Below, piece after piece: positions 12,741-26,500 of a stretch of 64,000 nucleotides of DNA; within the stretch, counting starts at the first letter, position 1, and each line of letters begins with the position of its first letter. Made by a program: the position numbers and the translations under genes. Location of the stretch: contig JAJFZO010000889.1 of the NCBI GenBank assembly GCA_021397835.1, positions 248,001-312,000 of the forward strand, given 5' to 3'. The notes beneath the pieces were generated by a model that was given only the letters and a program-made list of their open reading frames with translations, searched no databases and had not been told where the DNA came from. Source of the DNA: Moringa oleifera. Taxonomy: Eukaryota; Streptophyta; Magnoliopsida; Brassicales; Moringaceae.

Positions 12741-13757
12741 CTACAGAGGCCAGGGGTTGTTCGGGAATTACGTAGGATGATCAAGGGCAGAGGCGCCAAT
12801 GCTGCAGAAACGTATTCGGTGTCTCACCTCTCTTGAGGGGAATAGTGACAAAGGGAGAGAGACGAAGTGAGTCGTGATTGGGTGCTAAAGTGCGCCGCAG
12901 GCGCGCACAGAAATGGATGTGCGCATTGCCAGAAGTATGCAGTGCATACCGTCGCACTAACACTGCTTGTTTTCAAGTGCTGTTAGGCAACCGTTCTGTT
13001 ACATGGAAAGACGAAGATAACCTTCGCATGAACGATGAATAGAGCAGCCTTCTGGCGGGGTATTTCAGTAGTTTCAGGAGAACCAGCAAATATGGAAATG
13101 GATTTAGTATTGGTGCCATAAGGGTGTATTCATTGGCCATAGATGGAAAATTAAAATTTTGGTAAGACAAAATAAAATCCTTCCATAATCCAAACCTAAT
13201 AGATGTCAGATTACAGTTTGAATAGATCTGTGCATACTTTGTAAAAATCTTGTTCATTGTTTTAAAACCATGGTATGAGATTAAATCCGTTAAAATGGCA
13301 ATTGGGAACGAATAATACTGTGTAAGGTAAAAGGAAATGACTAGTTGTAACATTCTAAGTCCATGAATGAATGAGGACAGTCTCTTGCTCTTCAAGACTA
13401 CATTCTATGAACTTATCAATAAAATTCAGAAGATACATTGTTCGGTAGCATCACAGGTTGCTTCTCAATCAAAGCTCTCTCAAGCTGTGAATTTGCTCAA
13501 CTTTGCTTCTCAATGGGTTTGACAGCCTGATGATCAGTTCACTAAGGCAACCTGTGTTGGTTGCAATTAATTGGAGATGGATTGCAGGGTCTATAAATGG
13601 AAAACTTAGAACTCTCTAGGAGATAGAGAAGGGAAATGGACTGACAGAAGCTCAGGAGAAGAAGAGCAACTTTAAGATAAAACAGAGGATAGGCCTCAAA
13701 TGCTTTACTTTGGTGCGATGAAAGCTACGATAATTGTGCAGATGCTTGTAGTAGTGA

Positions 13758-16231
13758 CTAGAAAAGCCAGCACTTTCTGGGCTTGTCAAAGATTCCAGGT
13801 CCATAGGTGGCCAGGAAAATCTCAACCAGGAGAGGAAACTGCAGAACAGCGAAGAGACTGACTGGAAGACTGGCAAGCAGAATGATCGGGAAGGAAACCC
13901 AAGCTATCCGCTCGCGAAGAAGAATCACAATGGTGATTCCAAAGGTTATCATCATGGATGCTATGGAGAAGAACAGTGTGGAAAGACCTATTATCAATTT
14001 TGTAGGCAAGTACCTGAGGAAGTCTTTTTCTCTGTACCGTGATGTAAGGATTCTTAAGAACATTAGAAGGGAAGTGCAAGAACTGAACAATGACACCGCG
14101 TCAGAGATGATGAAAACCAAGAAGGAATTACGGTTTATGTAGAGAGGGATGCCTGAATCGTTATACCCTCCAGGCACGGTAAAGACTGCTGAAAACATAA
14201 TTGTAGCAATGAGAGCAGCAACAACCGTGCAGGATTCTGCTGTGTTCTTCATCCATTGCTCCCCTTGTTCCACTAGTTTCCTGTGTGTCTCCGTGAATAA
14301 AGCTCGAGGGGTTTTATTGTATACATTAATCATCTCCTTGTACTTTGGCTGTACAATGCTTTCCACCTCCTGCACAGACATGAAACAAAGATTAATGCAC
14401 AACTACAAAGGCCTTTTTCTTGCGGTTTTAAACTGATGGAACATGAAGACATGACCTTAAACCATTGTAACTCCCTCTGCATTTGCAGAGCAGCGCCAGA
14501 AACACGATCAAGCTGGGACAACGGTGCCAAGAATGCAGCCTGATGTAACATGTTGTTGTGATTCTTGTCCCATGAAGTTGCTAGCGAGTTCTTCTTTGCA
14601 CCAATTTTGTATATAAGGCTGAAGATCTTCTCTTGCCGTTGCAGAGTTGCATACAGAAATATGCCTCGATTCTGCTCATCGTGACACCATATAACGTCAG
14701 GGTTGTGTTTTATCATCTCCACCACGAACTCAACAATCCCGTGCTTAATAGCTTTGAATACCGCTTTGTATACCCCAATTCTGCCGAACTGCGACTCTCC
14801 TAGAGCAGATATTTCCCGGCAAATGCTGCTCGTCAACTCTTGGGCTTGAAAATGTGTCAACTTCAGCTCATATATGTTCATAATACCCGGAACTGTAAAC
14901 GTTTACGTAGTTCAGCACTTCGAGTAAACATAAAGAGGTCTAAAGCAATATTCAATTAGATAATGCTTACTGAGAAGTTTTAAGCCTTTCCAAACTATCT
15001 CATTCACTCGGTGAAGGAGTCCTGTAATGCAATGCCAGGTTGTCTCATATAAGCTTGGAGAACAGAAATTATGTAACATGCTGAAGTAATTATGTGTACA
15101 TGTTAAGTTCCTGTAGATCTCAATTGGAAGTTAAAGTACCTCGTTGGGCGATCATGTTCTTTGGATCAATTGGACCATCATGTGGCCTTTCAATGTCTCC
15201 ATGAATGATGGGAGAGGCACAATGACGAGGTATATGAATACCTACCAAGGAAACATTACTCATTTATATAGGTTCTATTCATGTCAAATCGTATGAAAGT
15301 AAATTCTTTTGTCCAATTTAACCAAAAAATTGTAACTTAAGCTCACTTGGTTAATTAGTCATGGAGTACCTACATGAGTATATCCACCATTGCCACGACC
15401 TAAGCTGACTTCCGCTTGGGAAGGCAGAAGGTTTTTGAGCCAGCACATCTAAGGCTGTGTCCGAGTCAGTATCTTGAGCATAAGCCAATTGGTGATAGCG
15501 TTGAACTAGATCCAGAGCAATATCTGAGGAGAGAAACAAAGCATAGTTAGAAAAAAACTAGTTAATACGAAACAGGCCAGCCAATCAAGAATTAGCAGAT
15601 AATTCAAGTGTTATACCGTAAACTTCATTCATTATGCAAGTTGTAACAAGCATTGCCCCATTGTGGCCTTTGGCTGGATCAAGCTCATCAATCGGAGTCA
15701 CAGAGTAAAGATACCGCACAAGATCTTTGTGTCCATAGAGCGAAGCAACCACAACAGGAATCTGGGTGCGCCTGTTTGAAATGGTGACCAAATCTGGATT
15801 CTTTTCCACCAAGTGCTCAGCAATCTTTACGATACCTCCAATGGCGGCAAATATTAAGGCTGTGGCACCATCTTTGTTCTTGATCACTAAATCTTGTGCA
15901 GGTATCCGTCTGACCAACTCCTCAACAATCTTTACATGACCAGCCACAACTGCGATGTGGAGAGCTGTGTCCCTGTCTGCTGAAAGGCTAGCAGTCAGGG
16001 CATCATGGTGAGTATCGAGGAAACTTTTGGTTGCTTCTAAATCACCAATATCCACACTCTTGTATAAGGGTAGATATCGAATATAATCGGTGCCTTTTGC
16101 CTCTGCCAGGATTAATCAAGCAAGGAAAACTTAATTTTAGACTTCGGTTGAGCCATAAGTAGCTTGAGAATGCATCAGAAAAGCTAATTACCTAAGTTTT
16201 TGCTTGAGCTTCCTTGTGATCCTGAAGCCAT
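13758..16231 (-). CDS. Ankyrin-repeat protein with C-terminal PGG membrane domain (ITN1/ACD6-like)
   Basis: Seven exons on the minus strand: 16192-16231, 15617-16102, 15374-15523, 15140-15241, 14971-15021, 14456-14892 and 13758-14369. All are GT-AG and in phase, giving 625 aa. The start MASGSQGSSS lies in a 40-base first coding exon. At least three ankyrin repeats follow (DRDTALHIAVVAGHVKIVEE, KDGATALIFAAIGGIVKIAE, QIPVVVASLYGHKDLVRYLY), with further ankyrin-like units around NNMLHQAAF. The last exon holds the PGG domain: LVEQGEQWMKNTAESCTVVA, then VFTVPGGYNDSGIPL, and about four hydrophobic segments. The end is GIFDKPRKCWLF. Relatives are plasma-membrane or endomembrane proteins in defence or salt signalling; the exact role here is unknown. 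The best counterpart by position and type is the family containing At3g18670 (recalled, not searched). An upstream 5' UTR exon is possible. Confidence 0.93.
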
Positions 16232-16299
16232 TATTGTCGCCTCATCTGGTAGCCGATTGTTTGTGGTACTGAAAGGGCAGTCTCCTCAGCCTCAGTTTT

Positions 16300-17800
16300 C
16301 TTCTGACACAGACTACACAATCTGACCGTAAGCAGTTCTTGAATACATAAATTGAGTTCCTAGTAAACTACTGATGTTAAATGAAAGTGTTACATGCACT
16401 TAGTTTCATTGAAAAAAAGGAAAAACTTCCATGTACAAGTTCACCACTTACTCAGTGAAATCCTCAGCTTTAACAGCAATGTGAAGCTTGATTCCTGCAG
16501 TTTTGGCAAGAAACTCCAGGCAAGTGCAGACTCTTCTGCTCATATGTCTTGAGGTATGTTGGTTCATGTTATTATTTATATGAACAAATCAAAGTGTTAA
16601 CAATGCAGATTATAACAGGAAGTCACGGTTAAAGGAGGAAAATTGTCTGATTTTTAAAATTGAAAATTGCCTGATTTTTAACATTGAAAATTGTCAGTTC
16701 CAAGTTTCTTCTTGTAGGTCTCGCTCTTCAAAGGGTTCACCAGGAATCTACTACTGTGTCATCAACTGTGCCTTATGTTACAAGTATCATGAAACAAGGC
16801 ATCTTGGGGTCCCCAAAACAAAGAAACAAAAAGAAAAGGAATGCTGGGTATCGGATCACAGCAATTCATAAAAAAAGCAGGGCAAAAAATCGAAGATTCT
16901 GCACTTCATCTTCCCTTTTCCTTTCCAGTCATATATCTCTTGCTGCGGTAGTAACTTTACTTAAATATTATTAAAGCTTCCACTAATCTTTTTAATATCT
17001 CATCTTTCCTTTTCATTTTTTAATTTCCTATTTCATGATTGCGTTTATAAGTTACATTAATCAATTTATATATAAGACTTCTTAGTCTTCATGCCTTTTA
17101 AATGCAATTTTGACTAACAAGGTTATAATTACTTAAGATGACAAAATAGAGAAGCCACTATACTTGTTAACATCAAGATGAGAGAGCAAACAACTATTTT
17201 TGCTAACTTCATGTGGATTAAGTGAAATTTGGATTCTTTTTCAGAACCTTAAGTTGAGTCAAGATGAAGCAAGAACTTTTGTTGCTTATGCTAGAGTGAG
17301 AATTGATAGAATCAGAGTCTTTGGGTTGTGTTTCCATTTGCCAATTAAGGTATACTTATGATGTTCCTTTTCATATCTGCTTTTTGTTCTCTTTGTCAAC
17401 TATTTGGTGTATGCTTGATGCACACTTGTGAAGAAATGCATCCTAGAATAAGAACCGACATTAAATCCAAGGTTTACAAAAGAAGTTTGTAGTTGGGTTT
17501 GGTTAAATTTATGGTTGGGTTTGTTTTATGATCAGATCGAGTTAAATTTATAAATTATTTTGATGACGTTCCTTAAATTTTAAATCAATTGTACAATAAA
17601 GTTGTTCAGTTTAAATCAATTAAATTACATTTGAATTGATTAGGGCATTAATGAATCATGATCAATTCAATTTTAAAAATTTTATGTAATATATTTCATC
17701 AATATACAATATTTACTTGTCTAAAAATTAGGATTCATCAATATTTTTTCAATTTTTTTATTCAATAAATATTGAAAAATACAATATAGGGATAATAATT
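16300..17800. other. Intergenic DNA upstream of the ankyrin gene
   Basis: This is probable promoter and leader of the minus-strand ankyrin gene near 16,232-16,560, followed by AT-rich sequence. A frame at 16,684-16,974 encodes a lysine-rich, domain-free peptide and is not called. Confidence 0.4.
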
Positions 17801-17804
17801 ACAC

Positions 17805-18335
17805 GATAAAAATTTCATAACCATGATGTTTACGTTATGATATTAATCAAACTTTCATATTTAAAAAGTTATAAATTAAATCTTGATTTATTAATTTGAT
17901 TTAAATTAAACATTATAGAAAAATTTAAAAATTAAAGATATTCAAATTGAAGGTCTTATAGTATAACTTGAAATTTTTTAAAAATACAAAAAATTATTTC
18001 AGTTATCTTGACAAAAAGTTTTAAAAATTTATGAGTATTGAAAATATAGTTTTAAAATTTATACAATCAAAACCTTTGAAAAACTCACAGAAATAGATAT
18101 TTTATAAAAATTGTTCAAATTTGGATTATAGACTTGAAAATTAAATGAAATATTCATTTGAGTTATTTTTGAGATATTTTAATAATAAAAAATACTTAAT
18201 TTTTATAACTATTTGAGTTAAAGTTTAATTTATATCAAATTGATAGATTATGATTCGATTAGTTACTTTTTAAACATAAAAATTTGATTGGTAACATGAA
18301 GTAAATTTTAGGGTTTTATGAGACCTTTACCATAT
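17805..18335. mobile_element. TIR element copy 1 (~0.5-kb AT-rich MITE-like family)
   Basis: The right end TTTTATGAGACCTTTACC (about 18,318-18,335), read in reverse complement, matches the left ends of the copies at 36,211 and 57,370. The left end near 17,805 (AAAAATTTCATAACCATGAT, then TATTAATCAAACTTTCA) is a decayed version of the same terminus. The interior aligns along its length with the other copies, including GATATTCAAATTGAAG, TTATTTTTGAGATATTTTAA and AACATAAAAATTTGATTGGT. It has no coding capacity. Confidence 0.7.
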
Positions 18336-19750
18336 ATTATATAACTAGATTTTGAAAAAAAGAATTATCAAATTTGAGTTTGATATCACATTGAAAAAAT
18401 AAGAAACTATCTAAACCATATTCTTGTAATTTTTTCCAATTCACATACAAATCATATTTTTTTATAAAAATGAATCTAATCTTGTTTAGTTCATTCATTC
18501 TCTATGATGAAAATATCTATATTTGTATTTATTGATGTCGTGTACCTATCATGTTAAACTTTATTTTATAATTAAATAAGAACACATATTATCTACATAG
18601 ATTTTAATGTTGTATATAGAAATTTTGTTAAGTTTGTTACATATTCAATGTTTTAATAGTTTTAAAGATCTTAATTTATTATTTATTATTTTTTTATTTC
18701 TATTTAGTTTGTATATCAAACGTGGTAGAAGTTATTTAAAACTCTAAATATAACTTTCTCTCTCAATTAAATTTTAAATTCAAAATATATTTAAACAAAC
18801 TGAAACAATTTAATTTTGTCTAAATTAAATATTTTATCTAAATGATTTTGAAGACATTAATGGTATTTTGAAGGGTAAAACGGATTTTACTAAAGTCAAT
18901 TCATGTGCTATACCTAGGCTATTGGATGTCTCTACACTTGTCTTTGCAATTGCTAGCCTTAGTTTTCATTATTTATAAAACCTTTTTGCTACGCGCTTTT
19001 GTGACTAATTAATTATTTTACTTAATAAAGAGGATAACAAAAATAGTGCTTTCATGGTGGGTGAAATAAAGAATAATGAATAACTGTTGGTTCACTAAAT
19101 TAGTATCAATGATCAAGAGAATCGATTCTTCATAATGTTAATGATTGTATCAAGAACGATGGTTTGGAGAAGAAGTCGTTGAGGCTTTAGCTCGATTTAC
19201 ATGGCCATTAAAGGGATGAATCTAACCGTGAAGATCTTGACTATAAGAGATAAAAATTGGCTTAGGACCTCCACTAAATGTTAGTGCAATCAACATAAAA
19301 AGTACTAAAGTAAACAAGAACGGTCCTTATAATTTCCTTTTTTGAACTCCAACATGCACATAACGTATTCTTTCCATTTTTTTTTCTTTTCCTGTGTGCT
19401 GTTGGAATATGAGTAAAGCGAGAAAGGTATCTAATTAATGACAGACTCGTCAAGGATATGGACAGAGAACAATAAGCCAAAAGAGTCAAATGAAAGTGAG
19501 AAGAGTCAATATTTAAGCAAACGAATAAAGCAAGCAAAGAAGGTAAAGAAAGAGAGGAAAGAGGTAACAAGAGATAAGTTGTGAGTAGGTAACGAGAACG
19601 AAAGCTGCAGCCACCATCACCATCATGGTAATCAACAGCAGACTGAAATCCATTAAAAGTTTCAATGTTTGTGGTGATTACTAGAGGTTCTTGCCATTAG
19701 AGCTGGGGGAGGGTGATGACAATAAAGATGAAGATGGGACCTAGTAAAAA
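18335..19750. other. AT-rich intergenic DNA
   Basis: No supported gene. A serine- and leucine-rich minus-strand frame at 19,274-19,570 has no domain and is unlikely to be coding. Confidence 0.5.
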
Positions 19751-19751
19751 A

Positions 19752-20058
19752 GAAATATTTGCCTATAGGAGACAAAGACTATTAAGATTTATGAGAAGCT
19801 TTTAAGGCTGTTTAGATAAGTATACGGAGGCTCAACATATTGTATTTATATATAGTCATATATTACATTTTCTTTAGCTAATGTAATGAGAAAATACTTG
19901 CAATTTTGAGCTTATTTACAAAGATTAAGATCACATTTACAAGTGTGATTATAGTAAGGTTGTTCTTTTTCTTTTGGGCTACCTTTGTAATGCTTTTAGG
20001 CCTTAACCCATTAAGCTATTCTCTTTATGGGATTATCTTGTAAGTTTTCTTCTTTAAT
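19752..20058 (-). repeat. Copia 3' LTR (element orientation minus)
   Basis: It aligns with 23251-23568 over its length. Shared stretches include ACATTTTCTTTA, GCTTATTTACAAAGA, ATTTACAAGTGTGATTA, TTTTGGGCTACCTTT and GGGATTATCTT. The two copies have diverged considerably, so the insertion is old. Confidence 0.85.
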
Positions 20059-20060
20059 AT

Positions 20061-20070
20061 CTCCCTCAAA
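20061..20070 (-). other. Polypurine tract of the copia element
   Basis: Plus strand TCTCCCTC reads GAGGGAGA on the element strand, immediately next to the 3' LTR where second-strand synthesis is primed in this class. Confidence 0.6.
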
Positions 20071-23000
20071 TGAGAAAGAGTCAACACAAACCTAAGTTTG
20101 GCATGAGATAATGAAATTGGTGTGTCATGAGAGATTTTATGATAATATAAGTAGTCTGCTTCATTGAAGGCACATAATTGATTGTGAGATGTTCACTAAT
20201 GATCTAATCTGAATGAGATAAAGATTGATTTCTAAAAGGTGAGTAAAGTTAATGCTTAGAATTTGCTAGAAGCCTTTTGTAATAAGTCTAACCTTATGAC
20301 ATTCAATAATGCTATCAGCCTAGTATTTAGCTTTAAACACCTATTTATTGCCAATAACTTTGTAGTTGAAAGATGAAGACATTATCTCTCATGTTTTTTT
20401 TTTTTTTGCATGAAATTTTGAATTTTTGTAAGCATGAAAATTTTTCGATATAGAATTTATAAGAGTGGCATTAACTGAGATTGGGTTGGGAATTTTCTTT
20501 AGAGGTAAAAAGATTTTTTATCTAAAAATACTAGTTTAAGCTCAAGCAACTTACGTAGGTTGCTTGAATTAGTAGTTGTGGTGGATGGGTAAGGGTTAGA
20601 AGATGGGCTAAAAATTTTCATGAATGAGAAAGGAGAAGAGGTGGACGGTGATCTAGAGACGTGTGGAGCAAGTGATACTATGAGTAATGGTGAGAGTGTG
20701 GAGCTGGTTGGTGAGTGGATATTAAGATGAAGATGAAGAACCAAGAATGGCCTATTTAGTGTCATTGCTGCCACTATCATTAGGGGTTAGAGATATGGAG
20801 GTCATAGGAGAAAGATAAGATGAAGATGAAGTATTGTTAAAGCTAAGAAATAAAGTAGGATAAAGAGGTTTATTTTCATTAAAAAGAATATGCCTAGTAA
20901 TGTAAAGACATCTTGAAAGGTAAAGGTATTTATAGTCTTTATGAGTAAGATTATACCTTAGGAAGAGACATTTGGGTGGACATAAACCTCTATCTTGTGT
21001 TTATTGTATGACCATAAGTGTGAGTAGTACGTATATCTAACAATTCTCAAAAAGTAAAATCAGGTAGGTGATGAGATAGCTTGTCTAGTGGTGAGATATT
21101 GAAAAAAATGGGAATTGATAATCTATTAATGAAATAGGCAATGGCGTCTAAGGAATTCCACCAAAAATCAAATGGCCAAAAAGCCTGATTAAGTAGAGCA
21201 AAACCTAGTTAAGTGATATGTCTATACTTTCTTTCTACTTCACTATTTTATTGATAAATGTGTGGTAAGGATGTCTCATTATTATTCTTTATTGCTGTAA
21301 AAATAAAATGAAAAATCTATATTCGACCCTCCTAATCACACTGTATCATTTTAATGGTGATGTTTAAAAAATTTTCAACTTTTCTTTTGAAATGCATAAA
21401 GACTTGAAGTGCTCGTGATTTATCTTTAAATGGGTATATCTATGTAAATCTAGTAAAATCATATAATAAATGAATTTTGTGTTTATAACTTTTCTAAAAA
21501 TTACATGAGATATTTTCAAAGATCAATATGGATTAATTTAATGATGAAGTCGTTTTAGTTTGAGATTAGCTAAAGGGTAAATTGTGATTCTTACCAATGG
21601 TGTAAGTTGAACATAAAGAAAATTTTATATTAATCCTTGAAAGGCAATACAAAACTTTTTTCATAATTTTAAGCACATAATTTGATTAATGACCTAATCA
21701 TCTATGGCATAACTGAATATCTAAAAGATGAAATTAAAAAGATAAAGAAGTAGACTACCACCGCACATCCTAAAATTAGAAACAAAAATTGTTGCCTTGG
21801 TTATTTTTGTACTAAGTTGGGAAAATTCACTGGCAGTGGTAATAATAACTAATGGGTATAGAAAGTACAACCTATCTTTAAGTTATCCTCTCAACAACAT
21901 TTTCTTAGTGGCTTAATCTTTCATAAAAAAATGTCATTATTACAGGTAACAAAGACATTATTATCTAAAATGAGTTTTGAAATACGAATGAGGTTTTCTA
22001 ATATTTTAGGTACTTTCAATATATCTTTCAAATGAATTAGACATTGGACAAGTTGGTAGGAGAAATGTTACTTCCTATAAGAAAAATGTTTAGATTTCTA
22101 ACCACAAGTTTCTATTTACCAATATAATATGACCGTAGTGACAGATTGTCAAGGTTTATAGTGACATGATTTGAAGTCCCACTATCTGCATACCATCTTA
22201 AATGAGTAGTGGAATTAGTATAGCCAAGGGATGTACACTTATTAGAGCTACTGCTATGTGTGTTTGGACTATTGTTTGCATTTTAAAATTATTCCTTAAA
22301 CCTATACCAGCAGTCAAAGGTTATGTGGCATTGTTTGGTGTGGATTGGGTAAATGGGTCTGATGTTACTTCTTCTTTTGCCAAGAACATTTATTCTTCTC
22401 CTATTGTGAGCACAAGCAGCATTGCATTGTCGTTCTTTCTCTATGAGGTATTATTTCTATTGTTTTTGTTAAAAGCCACATTATTTGTATGGTTAACAAT
22501 GTTGTCTCTTGGTTATATTACTCTAGTCTTTATTCATGGCTTAGCAATAAAGCTAGTATTTCTATAATGATACATCATCAATTCTTGAATGAAAGTTGAC
22601 AAAAACCACATCATATTCTTTATTTATTTTATTAAGTACAATAGTAATAAACTTAAGGTCTAAAATAAAGATCACCTGTCATTAATAAATTATCTATTAT
22701 TCCCTTGAGTTATCTGAAGTAGGTAGGTTATCGAAGATGACCCTTTCTTGGTGGAGTAAATGGTAGATTTAAGCTGCATACACTTAAACCTCTTTTAAAT
22801 CCCAAATAACCTTTCTAAACTAGTCTAAATTCCATGAGTTGTGCCATTGATTTTGATTTGAGTGAGGATATCCACCGATATGATAGATATTAGCTAGCTA
22901 GCTAAGAGATGGTCTTGGTAAATCTAGTTATGGCAGGTTAAATTACTATTTTCTTTGACTTAGCCTTCAACATTTATTAAGTAGATTAGGGCTGGTTGAC

Positions 23001-23237
23001 ATAAGTTAGTTCCTAGTAAAAAAAAAAAACTTTCTATTTTGTGATCTTTAGCTAGGGCTAACACTCGATTTTTTTCCTATGAAATAGTTGTTTCTATCAA
23101 TGTTGTAGTTGAATTAGAAGCTAAGTAAGGCAGAAAACATGAAATAACTTTTAGAGATTTAATCTTTTATAGCTTGATTAGATGTAGCATTATTAGAATA
23201 AGAATCTCTAGAGGAAGCCATGGATGCAGGTCTGCCT

Positions 23238-23249
23238 ATCTCAATACCA
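23238..23249 (-). other. Decayed primer-binding site (tRNA-iMet type)
   Basis: The reverse complement begins TGGTATTGAGAT, close to the standard plant copia primer site TGGTATCAGAGC. It sits directly inside the 5' LTR, which fixes the minus-strand orientation of the element. Confidence 0.55.
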
Positions 23250-23250
23250 A

Positions 23251-23568
23251 GAAATAAATGTTTGCTTGTAAGAGACAAATACTACTAGGTTTTGAGAAAC
23301 ACTTTTTGGGTTGCTTAGATCAATATAATAAGCTCTGTGTGTGTTATATTTATATATATGCCACAGATTACATTTTCTTTAACTAATATAACAAGCAGAT
23401 TTTTGTAATGTTTACAGCTTATTTACAAAGACTAAGTTCATGTATTTACAAGTGTGATTATGGCTCAGGTTATCCTTTTTCTTTTTGGGCTACCTTTTTC
23501 ATGTTTTTGAACCTTAGCTCATTGGGCTGTTTTTTTCATGGGATTATCTTACAAGCCTTCTTCTCTAA
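23251..23568 (-). repeat. Copia 5' LTR (element orientation minus)
   Basis: Partner of the LTR at 19752-20058. A TATA-rich stretch (TTATATTTATATATATG) near 23,345 lies in the region expected for the element promoter. Exact termini and target-site duplication were not resolved. Confidence 0.85.
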
Positions 23569-26500
23569 CCCAATGGAACAAAAAGCCCTATGATGGAGAT
23601 AGAGCATCGTCAGTAGTGGCAATCAGCGTGATCGTTGATGGTGTCACTGAGTCTAATTTCCTCTTGCTCGATTTGGGTTTGTAATACTTAGAAAGAAGCC
23701 ATTTTTCACCTTAACCAATTGCCACGACTTTACCAAACTACTAGGAATTGGACTTGAGAACCCACTTTCACTCAAGAAACTAAAGTAGGTCGCCTAGCAA
23801 TCCCATTTCCTTTAGTATCGACTCAGAGAATTAATTCTTCAAAACAAACAAAATTAAGAGGTTATGGGCATCAAAATTAATTTTTTAAAAATTGTCAACC
23901 AGTTCTATAAGTCTTGGCTGCATTTAAGATTGAAAGGTAATGTGCACCTTAAGGATCATCCCGGTCAACGCTAACATTAACTGTACTAAAAAATTCTATG
24001 TCATCCACTCAAACAAAGCTAAAAAGAATGATCGAAGATTGATGAAATTACCTTTATAATAACAACTTATTTAAATGATATTTGACATAAGATTTTGATT
24101 TAGACAAAACCAAAATACGAGAGTTATGTGGATATATTTTGAAAGTCAAAGATTGATTACAGAAAGAAGGTAAAATCTAAATTTTATATGACTTTACTCT
24201 TAAATTTATTTATTGTTACATCATTTTTTAAAAAAATAAAAATAAAATAATTTATTAAATTGATTTATAAAATATCTATTAGATCGACCCTTATATAACT
24301 CATAAACAACTTATTACATGGACTTCTATGAAACCTAATAAAATAATTGAATAACTATAGTTCACATAATCTTCCTAACCAAGTTTATGGATAAGACTAA
24401 AAAATTAATTTTTTTTTAATGAGTTAAGCTTTCTCCAATTTGTTATTACTCGAAAACTGTCTCTTAAACTTGAATAAGGTTAGGTTAGGAACTCGAGAGG
24501 AATAGCTTCAACACTCAAATAATTCAGTATTTAAATGGACATTAACAATGTAAAATAATAATATATGCGTCTTGTATAAGTGTTGGGGGAGATATTCTAG
24601 TCTCAATAGAGAGATATCACTAATTTGTAAGTACTTAATTTGGAGAAATAATGAGTTATAGCGTACCATTATGGTAGTGATAATTGAGTGGGATTTGATA
24701 CTGAATGTGGTAACTATGAATGTGATAGAGTAAGGAATCTATGCTAATTTAGTGTCTCTATCTTGAGTTTTCCAAATTAAGCTAACATGAGGCTCCACGT
24801 GTCCAAGTTAACTTGACATGAGAGTTCCGAATGGCATGCTTTAATTAGTTTATGGTTATTATAAGACACAGTTTGCTCCCATTAATCTATCTAGGTAGTT
24901 GCATCTCTTATTTATGTAATAGTGGAATCATACCAAGCCTTTTTAAGCATCCACATTAGCATTATGTTACCCTATTTATTTTACTAATTAATTTTATTAA
25001 AACCATGAGATTATAAATGATCTGACCAACAAGAGGTGAAAGAGTTTGTTGCAGCCAAGCTTTTATGGTTTTGGTAAATTATAAAAATAGTAAGACCACT
25101 TTTGAGTTTTCGAATTATCAATCAGTTTAGATTCTACTTCGCCCTTTTCTCTACTAGCTTAACTACTATAAATCCATCACCTTTTTGTTCTTCTCTTTCT
25201 TTAAAGCTCAATCAATATACACATTGCCTCTCTATTTATATCAAACTCTATAATTTGTTAACTTAAAACACCTCTATGACTTGTTCAAAAGAAGTTCTGA
25301 AATGTAATAAGTTTGGTTTTAGTTTTTTGTAAATATCGTCATGAAATTCATACAAATCCTTCTTCATAAAAAATTTATGAAGATAATATATTTTTAAAAA
25401 ATTTACTTTTATTTGAATTATGTCATATTATTGGATTAGTTTAATGTTAATTTATTGTATATAGGCACGACAAACTCTAAATACGTGACATTAAGGTAAC
25501 TAAGTTCAATTTAAATATTATATGTTCGAATATGTTAATTTTGTACAATTATTATTTATTATTTTAAATTATATATAATATAATAAATTAAAAAATTGTA
25601 TATCATTTAAGAACATAATTTTTAGCAATATAAAGTTTAAAAATCTCATTCATATGAATTTCACTGAGAGTTTTTACTTTATATTTTGAAACAGAGAACG
25701 TGTTTCTCTTTCAATTTTTTGAAAATTTAATATTAGTTTTTTTAATTTTATATTTTAATAATATATTAATATTAACTATCTTTATTTATATAATTTCAAA
25801 TTTTAAATTTAGTGAAATTTATCGACAAAATTTTAATTCTTATTAATTTATAATTTTCATCAAAATATTTTTAAAATTTTATTTAATTATAACTCTAATC
25901 TTATAATAAAAAAATTTTAAACTAGTAACAATGTATAATTCAAAATTCAAAATATAATTTTTATTTTTGCTAAAAAATTATTTTATAAAATAATACTCAA
26001 ATTTTTTAATAATGAAATATTAAAATTATTAATTTAATAATGATATAAAATTTTAATTTGGATATCATAATTAATATTAAAATAAATTTATTTTTTATAA
26101 TAATAATAAATTTTTTAAAATAATTTTCTATACATTGCATAAATTTTAGACTATTATGTGTATTTATTATATAAGTGCTTTTTGGGATCCACATTAACAT
26201 TTGCGTGACATTGATTATGAATATTTATTACGTTATGTATACAAATTAATAATTATTAAATTACATATTAATAAATTTAATAATAAATTTATTTTTAAAA
26301 GAATAAAAAATTTTAAAATAATAATAGTTTATAATTCAAATTTAAATATAAAAATGAATATAATTCTAAAATATTGATATATATTAATTTATGTAAATAT
26401 TAATTCATGTAGTATTATGATACTTTAAAAATATTAATATTAAATACTGTATACATTTAAAATTTTAAAATATAATAATTTTTATCTACATTATTTTAAA

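Larger units (their letters stand above)
19752..23568 (-). mobile_element. Degenerate Ty1/copia LTR retrotransposon, internally deleted
   Basis: Two related LTRs flank a decayed gag-pol read on the minus strand. Recognisable pieces in order are: a protease/gag-pol segment WYADSGTSNHVT (near 22,200-22,140); a GAG-pre-integrase segment with LGH..SNYVLKIMKKVLYCL (21,712-21,640); zinc-region residues GKNHNLPFS (near 21,570); and the integrase C-terminus with CLFLGY and YITRHILFNE (about 20,990-20,870). A short reverse-transcriptase start, IGNKWVFKAK, lies near 20,345-20,310. The sequence then jumps to the pol C-terminus next to a polypurine tract. Most of reverse transcriptase and RNase H is missing. 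Several stops interrupt the frame, some replacing conserved arginine and proline codons by C-to-T type changes. The element cannot move by itself. Confidence 0.85.

Noticed and set aside
20499..20780. Ser/Pro-rich 93-aa minus-strand frame
   Set aside because: It lies between integrase and reverse-transcriptase remnants of the copia element and is its linker, not a host gene.
22202..22567. Hydrophobic 121-aa plus-strand frame
   Set aside because: It is antisense to the gag-protease region of the copia relic.
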